From Mikania micrantha (taxonomy: Eukaryota; Streptophyta; Magnoliopsida; Asterales; Asteraceae), in NCBI GenBank assembly GCA_009363875.1, contig CM018681.1:40069510-40133509 (forward strand): 64,000 bases of DNA, read 5' to 3'. Positions 36,946 through 48,061 of this stretch are shown in pieces. The notes beneath the pieces were generated by a model. The model did no database searches, was not told where the DNA came from, and worked only from the letters and a program-made list of their open reading frames with translations. The translations under genes and the position numbers were made by a program. Numbering within the stretch: the first letter of the stretch is position 1; each line of letters begins with the position of its first letter.

Positions 36946-37465
36946 TGTATAACAGGAAAGTTGTCAACCTAGATATCCGACTTTAGACACTAGGGTGAAA
37001 GACTAAGTATTAACTCCCTTTTAAGTGTAACTCTTGATCATTTCAACCGATTGCCAAGTTAGCTAAAGACAGAAAAGAGAGAAAATAGCACAAGGAATTT
37101 TCCGGGAATTCAATTCAAGTAATGCAGAGAATGTTGGGATATAAATACCCAAACATTCAATATTACATGACAAAAACAATAAGACAAATAGCTGACATTG
37201 TTAAAGAAACTTAATCAATATAAAAGTACAACAACTAATACAAAGTCAACAAGAATGGAAACATAAGCCTTCAGAAGTTCTTCGGTCTTTAGAAGCCATG
37301 GTTGAAGTAGTTGTTGTTTGATCAGCGGTTATTATTATTTGCTGAGCAATTGCCCTCCTAATCAGTGGTTGTCTTCTAATTAGAGAAGGATCCGCTATTG
37401 TCTTCTGAAACAAGAAAGGATCCGGAATTATTCTTTTCGCGAACCATCCGCGGTTGTTATTCAGT
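36946..37465 (-). repeat. 5' LTR of outer element
   Basis: Begins tgtataacagg beside the PBS and aligns with 9784-10356. On the minus strand the U3 part carries three AGAAGACAA repeats and two GGATCC phrases (plus 37370-37490). Similarity to the left copy ends near 37465, so the outer edge is approximate. Confidence 0.75.
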
Positions 37466-37499
37466 GGTTGTCTTCTAGTAGTATCCATGGTCTAGAGGT

Positions 37500-37945
37500 T
37501 GTTGAACTCAGGACTATCGATATTGTAGTATCGACAAAGGATTTGGCTTTCCATCGATACTAGCTTAGCTGATGGCAATCGATACTATCCTTGGTCGTCG
37601 ATACTAGACTCCCTCTTGTAATGCAAGTGAAATGAACCATAAACTAAGCTATATGATTAGAATGTGAGGCCATGGGGGTTGGTTAAATGTTGAAGTGCCG
37701 GGGTAAAGGGCGTTAGGGTTTATCAAACGCTACTCGGTTAAGAACACAACCGATACTAAGTTTTTGACAAAAACTAAAACCTTCACAACACTTTTCAGTT
37801 ATAAACAAATGTTTTATAAACCATTTAGGATCAAAAGACTTTGAATTCACTAACCTTGTAATGAATCAAGGATGATTAGTATAGACAAGGGTTCAAGATG
37901 GAATTACCAAGTGTTATTCAAACATAAACCCATCGATACTACGTA
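37500..37945. repeat. ATCGATACT motif cluster
   Basis: Six or so copies of atcgatact or its near forms (tatcgatatt, agtatcgac, catcgatact, aatcgatact, gtcgatacta, catcgatact) occur between 37515 and 37940. They are probably part of the U3 or flank of a degraded element; I cannot assign it. Confidence 0.6.
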
Positions 37946-37949
37946 TATG

Positions 37950-38335
37950 ATTAGTAGTGAACCTCTCGATTTCGTACCCCTCCATCTTATGGATCTAGAA
38001 TTCCTCCTCTAGTTTCTTTACCTCATTATGAGGACAGTATTCCTCATGCAACATCCTGGTGAATTCCTCCCAAGGGATGTAGTTTGCATTTTCCAGACCA
38101 AGAGTTCGGATATGGGAGTTCCACAAGGTAAGGGCAGTGTGAGTTCACACATGGAGAATTTCACCTTTTTCTAGACCAATTGTCCCTTTAGTGTTCGAGT
38201 GGAAAATTTCACCTTCTTCTCCTCTGTGGATTCACACATGGAGAAGACTAATTCAACCTTTTCGATCCATCAGAGCAATCCCACTACTCCTTACAATCCC
38301 TTGAAAGTGTGAGGATGGCATCTCAAAAATATTTT
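37950..38335 (-). pseudogene. Ty3/gypsy gag fragment
   Basis: Minus-strand pieces read like a gypsy capsid: IALMDRKG and EKKVKFSTRTLKG (38160-38290), and YIPWEEFTRMLHEEYCPHNEVKKLEEEF (about 38000-38090), the last ending in a stop. An internal duplication of a phrase similar to KVKFSMCE is present near 38140-38220. It is related in type to, but different from, the gag at 1-904. No LTR or PBS belonging to it was found. Confidence 0.65.
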
Positions 38336-38399
38336 GAATGAACATCCATTGGTTTGGTGGTGAGATCCTATGTTTCAGCAGTTAGAGTTGTTTAGAATT

Positions 38400-39250
38400 T
38401 CAAATTAGGGTTTGGTATCCCTTTCATTATGTTATTCAATAGAATAAGGGATTCGTTTACAATTGTCATTGCCCCTCCATTCGCTTTGAACAGGAGCCGC
38501 TTCGTAGTCAGATATGGCTTTGCTGACTTGTCTCTCCACCATGGCTTTGATTGTTGCCGAACCAATGGCTTCCATTGGTCACGTGTAAGGTGTTCGTCCT
38601 GTCATTTCTCTTTTCTAAAACAAATAGAGGAAATGAGGTAAAACATAATGCCAAATCCAAGGGAAAGATAATGTATACATAAACACACCACTATGAAACA
38701 TAACGCAACATTTGATTAATATACCCTAGAATGAGATTACAAAATACTTTAATTCAAACAGTACAACTGTATGGGCACAACCCGCCCATCCAGGTTTATG
38801 GTACTGAAAAATAAAATCTCTATCCCTAGTTCACCGATGCGATAATGGATGCATAATCTCCTCTCTCGGTCGGTTCTTTCTTTTCGTTCTCTAGTTGGTG
38901 TCACGCCACGAACCGGCTGGCTGGACCGACTTTTCCACTGGGCCGAAGGGTCCCGGGGTGCGATATCGTGTGATAATCGAGATGATCAGATTGTATATAT
39001 AGCACAACATTTGAGAATAACTAAAGCACAATAACATTTAAACTAGGATTGCAATGTTAAATTTCAATTTTCAAGTTTGATAATTTAACAATGTAAACCT
39101 AACCAAAAGAATCATGAGTTTACTATCCAGTAACTGTACAAGATATCAAAAATGATTCACAAGTAACAATCAAAATATGTGCTTCCAGAAGCTGCTAGGT
39201 CCTCTATGTATGTCCTCAAATTGATCATAAACGTAGCTTTATGGCTCCAA
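38400..39250. other. Interval without recognisable genes
   Basis: No frame with recognisable similarity. A GC-richer patch at 38760-38970 (tgggcacaacccgcccatcc to gggtcccggggtgcgatatc) looks like a fragment of an LTR end. The right side leads into the U5 side of the next LTR, whose edge I could not place. Confidence 0.4.
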
Positions 39251-39734
39251 AAATCACCAAATGCGTCTAAGATATGCGGAATCCAAGTTAAAAGCAACAG
39301 ATGTAATAGAAAAGTTAATTTATATTATAAATTCGTGAACTTTACTAGACCAGTCTCAATACGTCTAGAGAGCTAACCCTAGAGCAGTGTAAAATGCGTC
39401 TATTTATACTACATCTAGGAGTACTATGCGAAATCCAAGTTAAAAGCAACAGATGTAAAAGAAAAGTTAATTTCTATTATAAAGTCGTGAACTTTACTAG
39501 ACCAGTCTCAATACGTCTACAGAGCTCTGCCTCAAGAATCCAACCCTAGAGCAGTGTAAAATGCGTCTATTTATACCTCATCTAGGAGTACTCGAACCTA
39601 TGTACACGAAGTGGATGAGTACACGAAAATGGAAAGTACACGATATACATAAGTATACGAGATTTGAAAAAAATTGGTCTTCATTCAGTCACATATTGAT
39701 TTTGCCAGTCTTTGTTATTGGATTGGGCTATACA
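39250..39734 (-). repeat. LTR at left end of the array (unit A 3' LTR) with duplicated promoter
   Basis: On the minus strand the LTR starts TGTATAGCCCAATCC at 39734, right after a purine tract. Its U3 (39595-39670) has repeated TCGTGTAC / TCGTATAC phrases. A segment of about 150 bp containing the TATAAATAG box and downstream region is present twice (39274-39424 and 39425-39592). The GGATTCCGCA motif is at 39275-39284, altered in the second copy. The PBS-side edge was not found; 39250 is approximate. Confidence 0.6.
39274..39592 (-). repeat. Tandem duplication of LTR promoter segment
   Basis: Two direct copies (39274-39424, 39425-39592) share atgcg(g/a)aatccaagtta, gaactttactagaccagtct and gtgtaaaatgcgtctattta. 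The right copy has about 16 extra bases (agctctgcctcaagaa region). Each copy carries its own TATA-type box on the minus strand. Confidence 0.85.
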
Positions 39735-39743
39735 AACTCCCCA
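39735..39743 (-). promoter_or_regulatory. Polypurine tract of unit A
   Basis: The minus strand reads TGGGGAGTT directly before the LTR start TGTATAG, as expected for plus-strand priming. Confidence 0.75.
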
Positions 39744-39756
39744 CAGACTGATGAAA

Positions 39757-41900
39757 TCAATCGATGGCAAGCGTAACAGAATGATGCCCTACACCTGTGT
39801 AAAAGCTTATGTGCCATCGCAACGCAACAACTCGTGTAAAGGGCTTTGCCTCTTCTTCATAACCGGCATAGGTGTGTATGGGGTTATCATTAAGCACCTG
39901 CATGTCATCGTTTCCAAATTTCAGCAAGTCCATCGGGTCTAGAACAATATCCAAATCTTTCTCATCTTTCACGATAATTGCTGCAAATATCTTCTTGTCA
40001 AAGTACCAAAAGTCGAATTTCTTTAGCGAGTTATCCGATAACCTCAATGGTACTGGGGCTACTTTTTCGGTCTTTGAGGAGGATACTTGTAATAAATCCA
40101 CGGTTCTTTCTTGACTGGATCAAGTATACACAATGAAACATATCTCTTTCCTTTTGCAGTCTTCATTGTAGGAATGTCCTTCTTGCACTAGTCCTTCACG
40201 AATTTGGCAAACAAATCTGCATGACTATCTTTAGAGATATTATAGAACACAGCTCTGTTGATGCTCCTGTTATCAATCTTGGGCAAAGAGCAGAATTCTT
40301 GAGGTCGTTCGTAATACTCCAACTTTCTGTTGAGCCTCTTGACTATGTACAACTGTTTCCCTTTATCAAATATCTAGCTAGCGACTTCAGATCTGTCCTT
40401 GAGGACTGCAAATAAGTCTCTGGAGCCAGCAGTGTACGTAACTTCATTTTCCTCCTCAGCAGGTCCTAGAGCAATCCAAGACTTTTGCACTTCAACAGGA
40501 GCAGGAGTCCAGTCATTCATCTAATCAAACGAGCTCTCAATCACCTTTCTAAGCGTAGTGACCTCCTGTCCTAGTGCGTCGACGTATTTTTGAGCATACA
40601 AATAGTCTATATATGGATCCGTAGATATGTTTCCAAGTATGATGTTTTCAGGTTTTTCTTCCTTAGATGCTCCTGAGGAAGATTCGGTTTACTCTCCACG
40701 TTCTTGCTCACAGACATCATCAAAAACAACATCCATAGTAATATCTATGAATATGTCTACAAGCCCTACATCCTTCAGCTTTTCTCTGAAACCTCCAAAG
40801 AAAAAATTTTCAGGAAAATCCTGAAATATATTCTCAAAGTTGTCTAAGGGTTTGCCTGAAGAAGAAGGATTCCAGGAATCATCTCCACCCAGATTGTCAG
40901 TTGGCTCATCATCCTTTCTACTGGGGCCGTCTTTTCAATCATCATCATTATCATCGTCTTTCTTTTCATCCTTGTCATCATCCTTCTTATCATCCTCATC
41001 AGCTTTCTCTTCTTGGTCAGCAGGCTTAGCTCCTTTAGAATTTCAATTTCCTTTCGTAGCTCTGCATTCTTTTTCTTTAGTAGTTTGAGAACTTTGTGAT
41101 GCTTCTTAATGTGATCACAAAATATGAGCATCCCTTCCCGCAGATTCTCAATGATATGATCTTTGGCGGCTAAATCTTGTTCAATAGCAAAAACTCACTC
41201 ATGAAGGAACTCTAGATTAACAGGCACAGTTCTGGGCATATAGGGTGAAGAATCATCAATCGAAGCCTTGCTCTTCTCAGCTCTGGTTCTTACTGGGGAT
41301 GGTGGAGGTTACGAAAAATGAATTGGATTTGGAGAATCAGGTGGTGAGGTTTGTGTGGGAGGAGGTGATGGTGGTTTCGATGCTTCTGTTGAGGATGGTT
41401 TAGAGTCTTGAGTAGTTTGAGGGGTGGTTGATGTTTGTGGTGGAATGGGGACTTTGGTGGTTGTGGAAGTATGTGGAGGTTTGGTTGCTTGGGTGGATGT
41501 GGAGGTTTTGGTGGCTGGTTTGGTGGTTTGTGGTTGAGGTTGTTGGGTCTGAGAAGTGGAAGTGGATGTGCCTGAAATCTTTCGCTTCTTGAGGAAAGGA
41601 TCAGTGGGTCTCCTTGACATCATCTTCATCCGTTTCATAGGAGTTGCCTCAGGTGAAGGATTATAATCAGCATCCCTCATTTCCTCCATTCATGCTCATA
41701 AGCGGGGAGGGGTCAAGTGACCAGGCTCCTTTACGAGCTCTTCTTCTCCTGATGATGACTCTGAAGATGTAGGTTGAGAAGCTTTTTCAGTTGTTCCTAC
41801 GGGAGCTTGATCATGCTCTTTGTAGGACAAAGTAGGAGCTCGGAAACAATCCGGTTCCAATGGATATCTGCTCAACGACCTCTGGAATAGTGCGGAATCC
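39757..41900 (-). pseudogene. Unit A: long version of the Sirevirus-type post-pol ORF
   Basis: Read on the minus strand: SRYPLEPDCFRAPT-type start region (about 41850), acidic/Ser-rich part, KRMKMMSRRPTDPFLKKRK (about 41610), a Thr/Gln/Pro-rich low-complexity stretch (41310-41580), a charged coiled coil (HHKVLKLLKKKNAELRKEIE, about 41040-41110), and the C-terminal domain with FWYFDKKIFAAIIVKDEKD (39980-40010) and LDPMDLLKFGNDDMQVL. This C-terminal part aligns with the Sirevirus 1 post-pol ORF and with the array units. Stops and frame changes are numerous. It is the fullest version of the ORF on the array side; the short units lack the low-complexity and coiled-coil middle. Confidence 0.7.
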
Positions 41901-42434
41901 TATTGCAGGGTTTTCCAATCGAAACCAACAACAACCGTGGTGATCCGAAGGTAATGGATGAATGTTTGATGCTTGATCAAACACCACGGGTTGAGAATCG
42001 AACTTGGACAGCAAGAACCGCTCAAATCTTCTAGGGTTTAACACTAGAGTGCTCTGGGAAGAACGAGGGCTCGGGAAAGTTAAGTTTGAGAAAGTTTGAA
42101 CTTGTATATATAGGTTGTCATCATTTGGCCGAAGCAACTCATTCAGCGAATGACTCAGCCGAATGGACAGGTCGATCGAATGCGTCATTCGGCGAATGAC
42201 TCACTCGTTTGCCTAAGTCATTCTGTAAGCGATCATTCGGCCGAATGGCTTCATTCCTAGAGCCATTTGCCCGAATGGGTCTATAAGATATATTAACTAA
42301 ACTTTAAACACAATCAAACATAATCAATGATAAACATTAAGAACACTATATAGAAAGACAACTTTCATTAATATCATAAACTTTATATATAAGGATAATA
42401 CAAAGTAGACCTAGGGACATTTAATGTATCTACA
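41880..42434 (-). repeat. LTR of unit A (array family)
   Basis: On the minus strand it starts TGTAGATACATTAAATG at 42434, after a GGGGGAG tract in the next unit. The U3 holds the ATTCGG-type palindrome cluster (42125-42285), the TATA-type CTATATATAC is near 42105-42115, and GGATTCCGCA is at 41891-41900. The downstream edge is not defined because no PBS follows; the post-pol ORF begins almost at once. Confidence 0.6.
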
Positions 42435-44329
42435 AACTCCCCCTCGAACCTAGTTCACTCCTTGGAAATGTCTTTCTTGAAATGTTTGTCGCAAATGGCT
42501 TTCCAATCAGCTCCAGCATGTATCCTGAACACCATACATATACGAATGACTCTCATCAACTGCATGGCTTGTTCTATGTTGGCAATATCGAAGAAGATCT
42601 GATGGAAGTACAAAATCTTTACATCACTGGGAGTCAGATTGGTCAACCACATCGGATCAAATAAATGTTCAGTCTCCCATTTCTTGTCTTTGCACATCAC
42701 AATTACAGCCTCTCCTGTATGCCCGTCATAATACCACCATCGGAAGCCTTACAAAAAGTCTTGACGCATCTTCCTCAACAGAAACTTCTTCAGGACTTTA
42801 GGAGGAAGCCACTTCAGGATCACTTTATGCTTCCGGGTATCTCCATCTATCTCTGGCCAGTAATATCTTTTAGGTTGCAGAGGCCTGAAGTTCACCCACC
42901 TCTTTCTATACTTATATTGTAGATGTCTGGAGAACAAGGCTGACATCCCCGAGCCATCACTGTATAACATCTTCAAGCGCGCAAGTTGATTGACTTCGAA
43001 TCCTCGCAGCGTCTTGAAATAATGTGGATACTTGAATTAATCAATTCCCTTTTCTCTCTTTACAGCATAGCATCCCAAGTCATGAAAGTATGCCCAGCTA
43101 AGAATCTGACCTCCAGCCTCGTAGCCTTTGGTCCTATAGACTTTTGTGTGAGTTGCTCGCATCTTCACAGTACGCTCCTTCGTCAAAGTTTCCCAATACG
43201 CTTTCCACTCTTATTTCCTTTGTTGAATGTCATCAGCTGAAGACTTACCACCGTTGACTTGTTCTTCTATATATATGCTCAGTATCTCTTCAGTGGATTA
43301 ATTAAAGAGGTTAGTGAAAGTTGGTAGATCGCCCTCAGTTGATGCATACTTTGCATTTTCCTCCTCTGTGATGTCTTCCAGGATAACTTCATCAGCATCA
43401 TCAAAAATTGATGGAGACGGCTCATCCAAAACCGGAGCTGAGGTGTCATCGATCTCAACCTCGTCAGGATTCAACCTGAACAACTCGGCAATCTGCTCTT
43501 TGGATAAGAAATGGATAATCTCCCCCTCCTCTTTATCGTAGCCTCAGGTAAAGGATTGTGCTCAGCATCCCTCATTTCCTCCATTCCTGCTAGTGAGTGG
43601 GGAGGAGTCAAGTGACCAGGCTCCTTTACGAGCTCTGCTTCTCTTGATGATGACTCTGAAGATGTAGGCTGAGTAGCTTTCTCAGTTGTTCCTGCAGGAG
43701 CATGATCATGCTCTTTGTAGGACAAAGTTGGAGCTCGGAAACAATCCGGTTCCAATGGATATCTGCTCGACAGCCTCTGGAATAGTGCGGAATCCTATTG
43801 CAGGGTTTTCCAATCGAAACCAACAGCAACCGTGGTGATCCGAACGTAATGGATGAACGTTTGACGCTTGATCGAACACCACGGGTTGAGAATCGAACTT
43901 GGACAGCAAGAACCGCTCAAATCTTCTAAGGTTTGACACTGGAGTGTTCTGGGAAGAAAGAGGGCTCGGGAAAGTTAAGTTTGAGAAAGTTTGAACTTGT
44001 ATATATAGGTTGTCATCATTCGGCTGAAGCAACTCATTCGGCGAATGACTCAGCCGAATGGACATGTCAATCGAATGCGTCATTTGGCGAATGACTCATT
44101 CGTTCGCCTAAGTCATTCTGTAAGCGTTCATTCGGCCGAATGGCTTCGTTCCAAGATCCATTCGCCCGAATGGGTCTATAAGATATATTAACTCAACTTT
44201 AAACATAATCAAACATAATCAATGATAAACATTAAGAACACTATATAGAAAGACAACTTTCATTAATATCATAAACTTTATACATAAGGATACTACAAAG
44301 TAGAACTAGGGACATTTAATGCATCTACA
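42435..44329 (-). repeat. Array unit 1
   Basis: 1895 bp. The LTR is in the right part (about 43750-44329; U3 palindrome cluster 44020-44180; TATA about 44001-44009; GGATTCCGCA 43786-43795). The ORF part is in the left. It shares YxPEIDGDT with unit 2 where units 3-7 have PDI, suggesting units 1 and 2 are closest relatives. Confidence 0.88.
42455..43800 (-). pseudogene. Unit 1 post-pol ORF remnant
   Basis: Recognisable pieces are LEPDCFRAPTLSYKEHDHAP (43700-43755), LNPDEVEIDDTSAPVLDEPS (about 43420-43480), RKRWVNFRPLQPKRYY (about 42880-42930) and CKDKKWETEHLFDPMWLTNL (about 42640-42700), ending KKDISKE at 42455. A stop at 42749-42751 replaces a Glu codon of the sister units, another stop occurs near 43298, and frames change between the acidic part and the LNPDE part. 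Homology to the Sirevirus 1 post-pol C-terminus is clear at FDPMWL and YYDGRT-type motifs. Confidence 0.75.
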
Positions 44330-46187
44330 AACTCCCCCTTGGACCTAGTTCACTCCTTGGAAATGTCTTTCTTGAAATGTTTGTCGGAAATGGCTTTCCA
44401 ATCAGCTCCAGCATGTATCCTAAACACCATACGTATACGAATGACTCTCATCAACTGCGTGGCTTGTTCTATGTCAGCAACATCGAAGAACATCTGATGG
44501 AAGTACAGAATCTTTACATCACCGTGAGACAGATTGGTCAACCACATCGGATCAAATAAATGTTCAGTCTCCCATTTCTTGTCTTTGCACATCAGAATTA
44601 CAGCCCCTCCAGTACGCCCGTCATAATACAACCATCGGAAGCCTTCCAAAAACTTTTGACGCATCTTCCTCAACGGAATCTTCTTCATGACCTTAGGAGG
44701 AAGCCACTTCAGGATCACTTTATGCTTTTGGGTATCTCCATCTATCTCTGGCAAGTAATATCTTTCAGGTTGCTGAGGCTTGAAGTTTACCCACCTCTTT
44801 CTATACTCATATGGTAGCTGTCTGGAAAACCACGCTGACATCCCCGAGCCGTCGCTGTATAACATCTTCAAGCGCGCAAGTTGATTGACTTCGAATCCAC
44901 GCAGCGTCTTTAAATCATGTGGATGCTTGAAATAATCAATTCCCTTTTATCTCTTTACAGCATAGCATCCGAAGTCATGAAAGTATGCCCAACAAAGAAT
45001 CTGACCTCCAGCCTTGTAGCCTTTGGTTCTATAGAGTTTAGTATGAGTTGCTGGCATCTTCACCGTACTCTCCTCCTTCAAAGTTTCCCAATACGCTTTC
45101 CACTCTTCTTTCCTTTGTTGAATGCCATCAGCTGAAGACTTATCACCACTGACTTGTTCTTATCACCACTGACTTGTTCTTCTACATATCTGCTCGTAGA
45201 TCGCCCTCAGCCGATGTATACTTTGCATTGTCCTCCTATGTGATGTCTTCTAGGATAACTTCATCAACATCATCAAAAATTTCTAGAGACGGCTCATCCA
45301 AAACTGGAGCTGAGGTGTCATCGATCACAACCTCGTCAGGATTCAACCTAAACAACTCAACAATCTGCTCTTTGGATAAGCAATGGATAATCTCCCCCTC
45401 CTCTTTATCATAGCCTCAGGTGAAGGATTATAATCAGCATCCCTCACTTCCTCAATTCCTACTAGTGAGCGGGATTGAGTCAGGTGACCAGGCTCCTTTA
45501 TGAGCTCTTCTTCTCCTGATGATGACTCTGAAGATGTAGGCTGAGTAGCTTTATCAGTTGTTCCTTCAGGAGCTTGATTATGCTCTTTGTAGGACCAAGT
45601 AGGAGCTCGGAAACAATCCGGTTCCTACGGATATCTGCTCGATAGCCTCTGGAATAGTGCGGAATCCTATTGCAGGGTTTTCCAATCAAAACCAACAACA
45701 ACCGTGGTGATCTGAAGGTAATGGATGAACGTTTGATGCTCGATCGAACACCACGGGTTGAGAATCGAACTTGGACAGCAAGAACCGCTCAAATCTTCCA
45801 GGGTTTGACACTTGAGTGCCCTGGGAAGAAAGAGGGCTCAGGAATGATATGTTTGAGAAAGTTTGAACTTATATATGTATATAGGTTGTCATCACTCGGC
45901 GAATGACTCAGCCGAATGGACAGGTCAATCGAATGAGTCATTCGGCGAATGACTCATTCGTTTGCCTAAGTCATTCTATAAGCGTTCATTCGGCCTAATG
46001 GCTTCATTCCTAGAGCCATTCGCCCGAATGGGTCTATAAGATATATTAACTCAACTTTAAACATAATCAAACATAAGCAATGATAAACATTAAGAACACT
46101 ATATAGAAAGACAACTTTCATTAATATCATAAACTTTATACAAAAGGATAATACAAAGTAGAACTAGGCACATTTAATGCATCTACA
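44330..46187 (-). repeat. Array unit 2
   Basis: 1858 bp. It carries a private direct duplication ttatcaccactgacttgttc (45138-45179, two adjacent copies) and, right beside it, a deletion of about 45 bp compared with unit 1 (join at ctgctcgtagatcg, about 45187-45200). Confidence 0.88.
44350..45640 (-). pseudogene. Unit 2 post-pol ORF remnant
   Basis: The longest open piece is 173 codons (44350-44871), covering SAWFSRQLPYEYRKRWVNF through YYDGRTGGAVILMCKDKKWE to the normal end KKDISKE. A stop at 44947-44949 replaces Glu in VKREKG. The upstream part is disturbed by the local duplication and deletion near 45140-45200, and the start region (about 45580-45640) has drifted. Confidence 0.75.
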
Positions 46188-48061
46188 AACTCCCCCTTGG
46201 ACCTAGTTCACTCCTTGGAAATGTCTTTCTTGAAACGTTTGTCGGAAATAGCTTTCCAATTAGCTCCAGCATGTATCCTGAACACCATACATATACAAAT
46301 GACTCTTATGAACTGTATGGCTTGTTCTATGTTGGCAACATCGAAGAACATCTGATGGAAGTACAGAATCTTGACATCACTGTGAGACAGATTGATCAAC
46401 CACATCGGATCAAATAAATGTCCAGTCTCCCATTTCTTGTCTTTGCACATCACAATTACAGCCTCTCCAGTACGGCCGTCATAATACCACCATTGGAAGC
46501 CTTCCAAAAAGTCTTGACGCATCTTGTTTAACGGAATCTTCTTCATGACTTTAGGAGGAAGCCACTTCAGGATCACTTTATGCTTCCGGGTATCTCCATA
46601 TATATCTGGCAAGTAATATCTTTCTGGTTGCTGAGGCTTGAAGAACACCCACCTCTTTCTATACTCACATTGTAGCTGTCTGGAGAACCAAGCTCACATC
46701 CCCGAGCCATCGCTGTATAACATCTTCAAGTGCGCAAGTTGATTGGCTTCGAATCCTCGCAGCATCTTGAAATAATGTGGATGCTTAAAAAAATCAATTC
46801 CCTTTTCTCTCTTTACAACATAGCTTCCCAAGTCATGAAAGTATGCCCAGCTAAGAATCTGACCTCCAGCCTTGTAGCCTTTGGTCCTATAGACTTTAGT
46901 GTGAGTTGCTGGCATCTTCACAGTACTCTCCTTCTTCAAAATTTCCCAATACGCTTTCCACTCTTCTTTCCTTTGTTGAATGTCATCAGCTGAAGACTTA
47001 GCACCACTAACTTGTTCTTCTACATATCTGCTCAGTATCTCTTCAGTGGCTTGATAAAAGAGGTCAGTGAAAGTTTGTATATCGCCCTCAGCCGATGTAT
47101 ACTTTGCATTTTCCTCCGCTGTGATGTCTTCCAGGATAACTTCATCAACATCATCAAAATTTCTAGTGACGGCTCATTCAAAACCGGAGCTGAGGTGTCA
47201 TCGATCACAACCTCGTCAGGATTCAACCTGAACAGCTCGACAATCTGCTCTTTGGATAAGCAATGGATAATCTCCCCCTCCTCTTTATCGTAGCCTCAGG
47301 TGAAGGATTATAATCAGCATCCCTCATTTCCTCAATTCCAACTAGTGATCGGGGAGGAGTCAGTTGACCAGGCTCCTTTACGAGCTCTTCTTCTCCTGAT
47401 GATGACTCTGAAGATGTAGGCTGAGTAGCTTTTTCAGTTGTTCCTGCACGAGCTTGATCATTCTCTTTGTAGGACCAAGTAGGAGCTCGGAAACAATCCG
47501 GTTCCAATGGATATCTGCTCGACAGCCTCTGGAATAGTGCGGAATCCTATTGCAGGGTTTTCCATTCGAAACCAACAACAACCATGGTGATCCGAAGGTA
47601 ATGGAAGATTGTTTGATGCTTGATCGAATACCACGGGTTGAGAATCGAACTTGGACAGCAAGAACCTCTCAAATCTTCTAGGGTTTGACACTAGAGTGCT
47701 CTGGAAGAAAGAAGGCTCGGGAAAGATAAGTTTGAGTAAGTTTGAACTTGTATATATAGGTTTTCATCATTCGGCGAATGACTCAGCCGAATGGACAGGC
47801 AATCGAATGAACCATTAGGTGAATGACTCGTTCATTCGCCTAAGTCATTCTGTAAGCATTCATTGGGCCGAATGGCTTCATTCCTAGAGCCATTCGCCCG
47901 AATGGGTCTATAAGATATATTAACTCAACTTTAAACATAATCAAAAATAAGCAATGATAAACATTAAGAACACTATATAGAAAGACAGCTTACATTAATA
48001 TCATAAACTTTATACATAAGGATAATACAAAGTAGAACTAGGGACATTTAATGCATCTACA
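46188..48061 (-). repeat. Array unit 3
   Basis: 1874 bp. It shares with unit 4 a TGA at the same codon and a one-base deletion near 47155-47165, so these two are sister copies. Its LTR U3 palindrome cluster (47770-47910) has lost one of the repeats seen in unit 1. Confidence 0.88.
46208..47510 (-). pseudogene. Unit 3 post-pol ORF remnant
   Basis: The C-terminal piece is open for 146 codons (46208-46648). A TGA at 46694-46696 replaces the Ser codon of SGMSAW. Upstream, ILSWAYFHDLGSYVVKREKG is readable (46694-46939). A one-base deletion after LNEPS near 47160 shifts the acidic part. The start region MEPDCFRAPTWSYKEN is open at 47223-47507. Confidence 0.75.

Larger units (their letters stand above)
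9784..37465 (-). mobile_element. Outer Sirevirus-type Ty1/copia element, carrying two nested insertions
   Basis: The 3' LTR (9784 to about 10356) and 5' LTR (36946 to about 37465) are copies of one sequence in the same orientation. Between them, reading right to left, lie PBS, gag (36700-34050), pol (33930-30680), a spacer and a post-pol ORF (16605-10600). The order is interrupted by insertions at 12561-15023 and 17137-30113, each with its own 5-bp target duplication. Without them the element is about 12.2 kb, in the usual Sirevirus range. The LTRs differ at roughly 10% of positions by eye, so this is the oldest of the nested set. The exact outer edges on the U3 side are uncertain because the two LTR copies diverge after about 10356 / 37465. 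Confidence 0.8.

Noticed and set aside
41811..42188. 125-codon minus-strand open frame across the array LTR TATA region as a real gene start
   Set aside because: Its frame differs from the one that continues into the post-pol ORF, and it runs through U3 and the TATA-type box; it is more likely a chance frame in LTR sequence.
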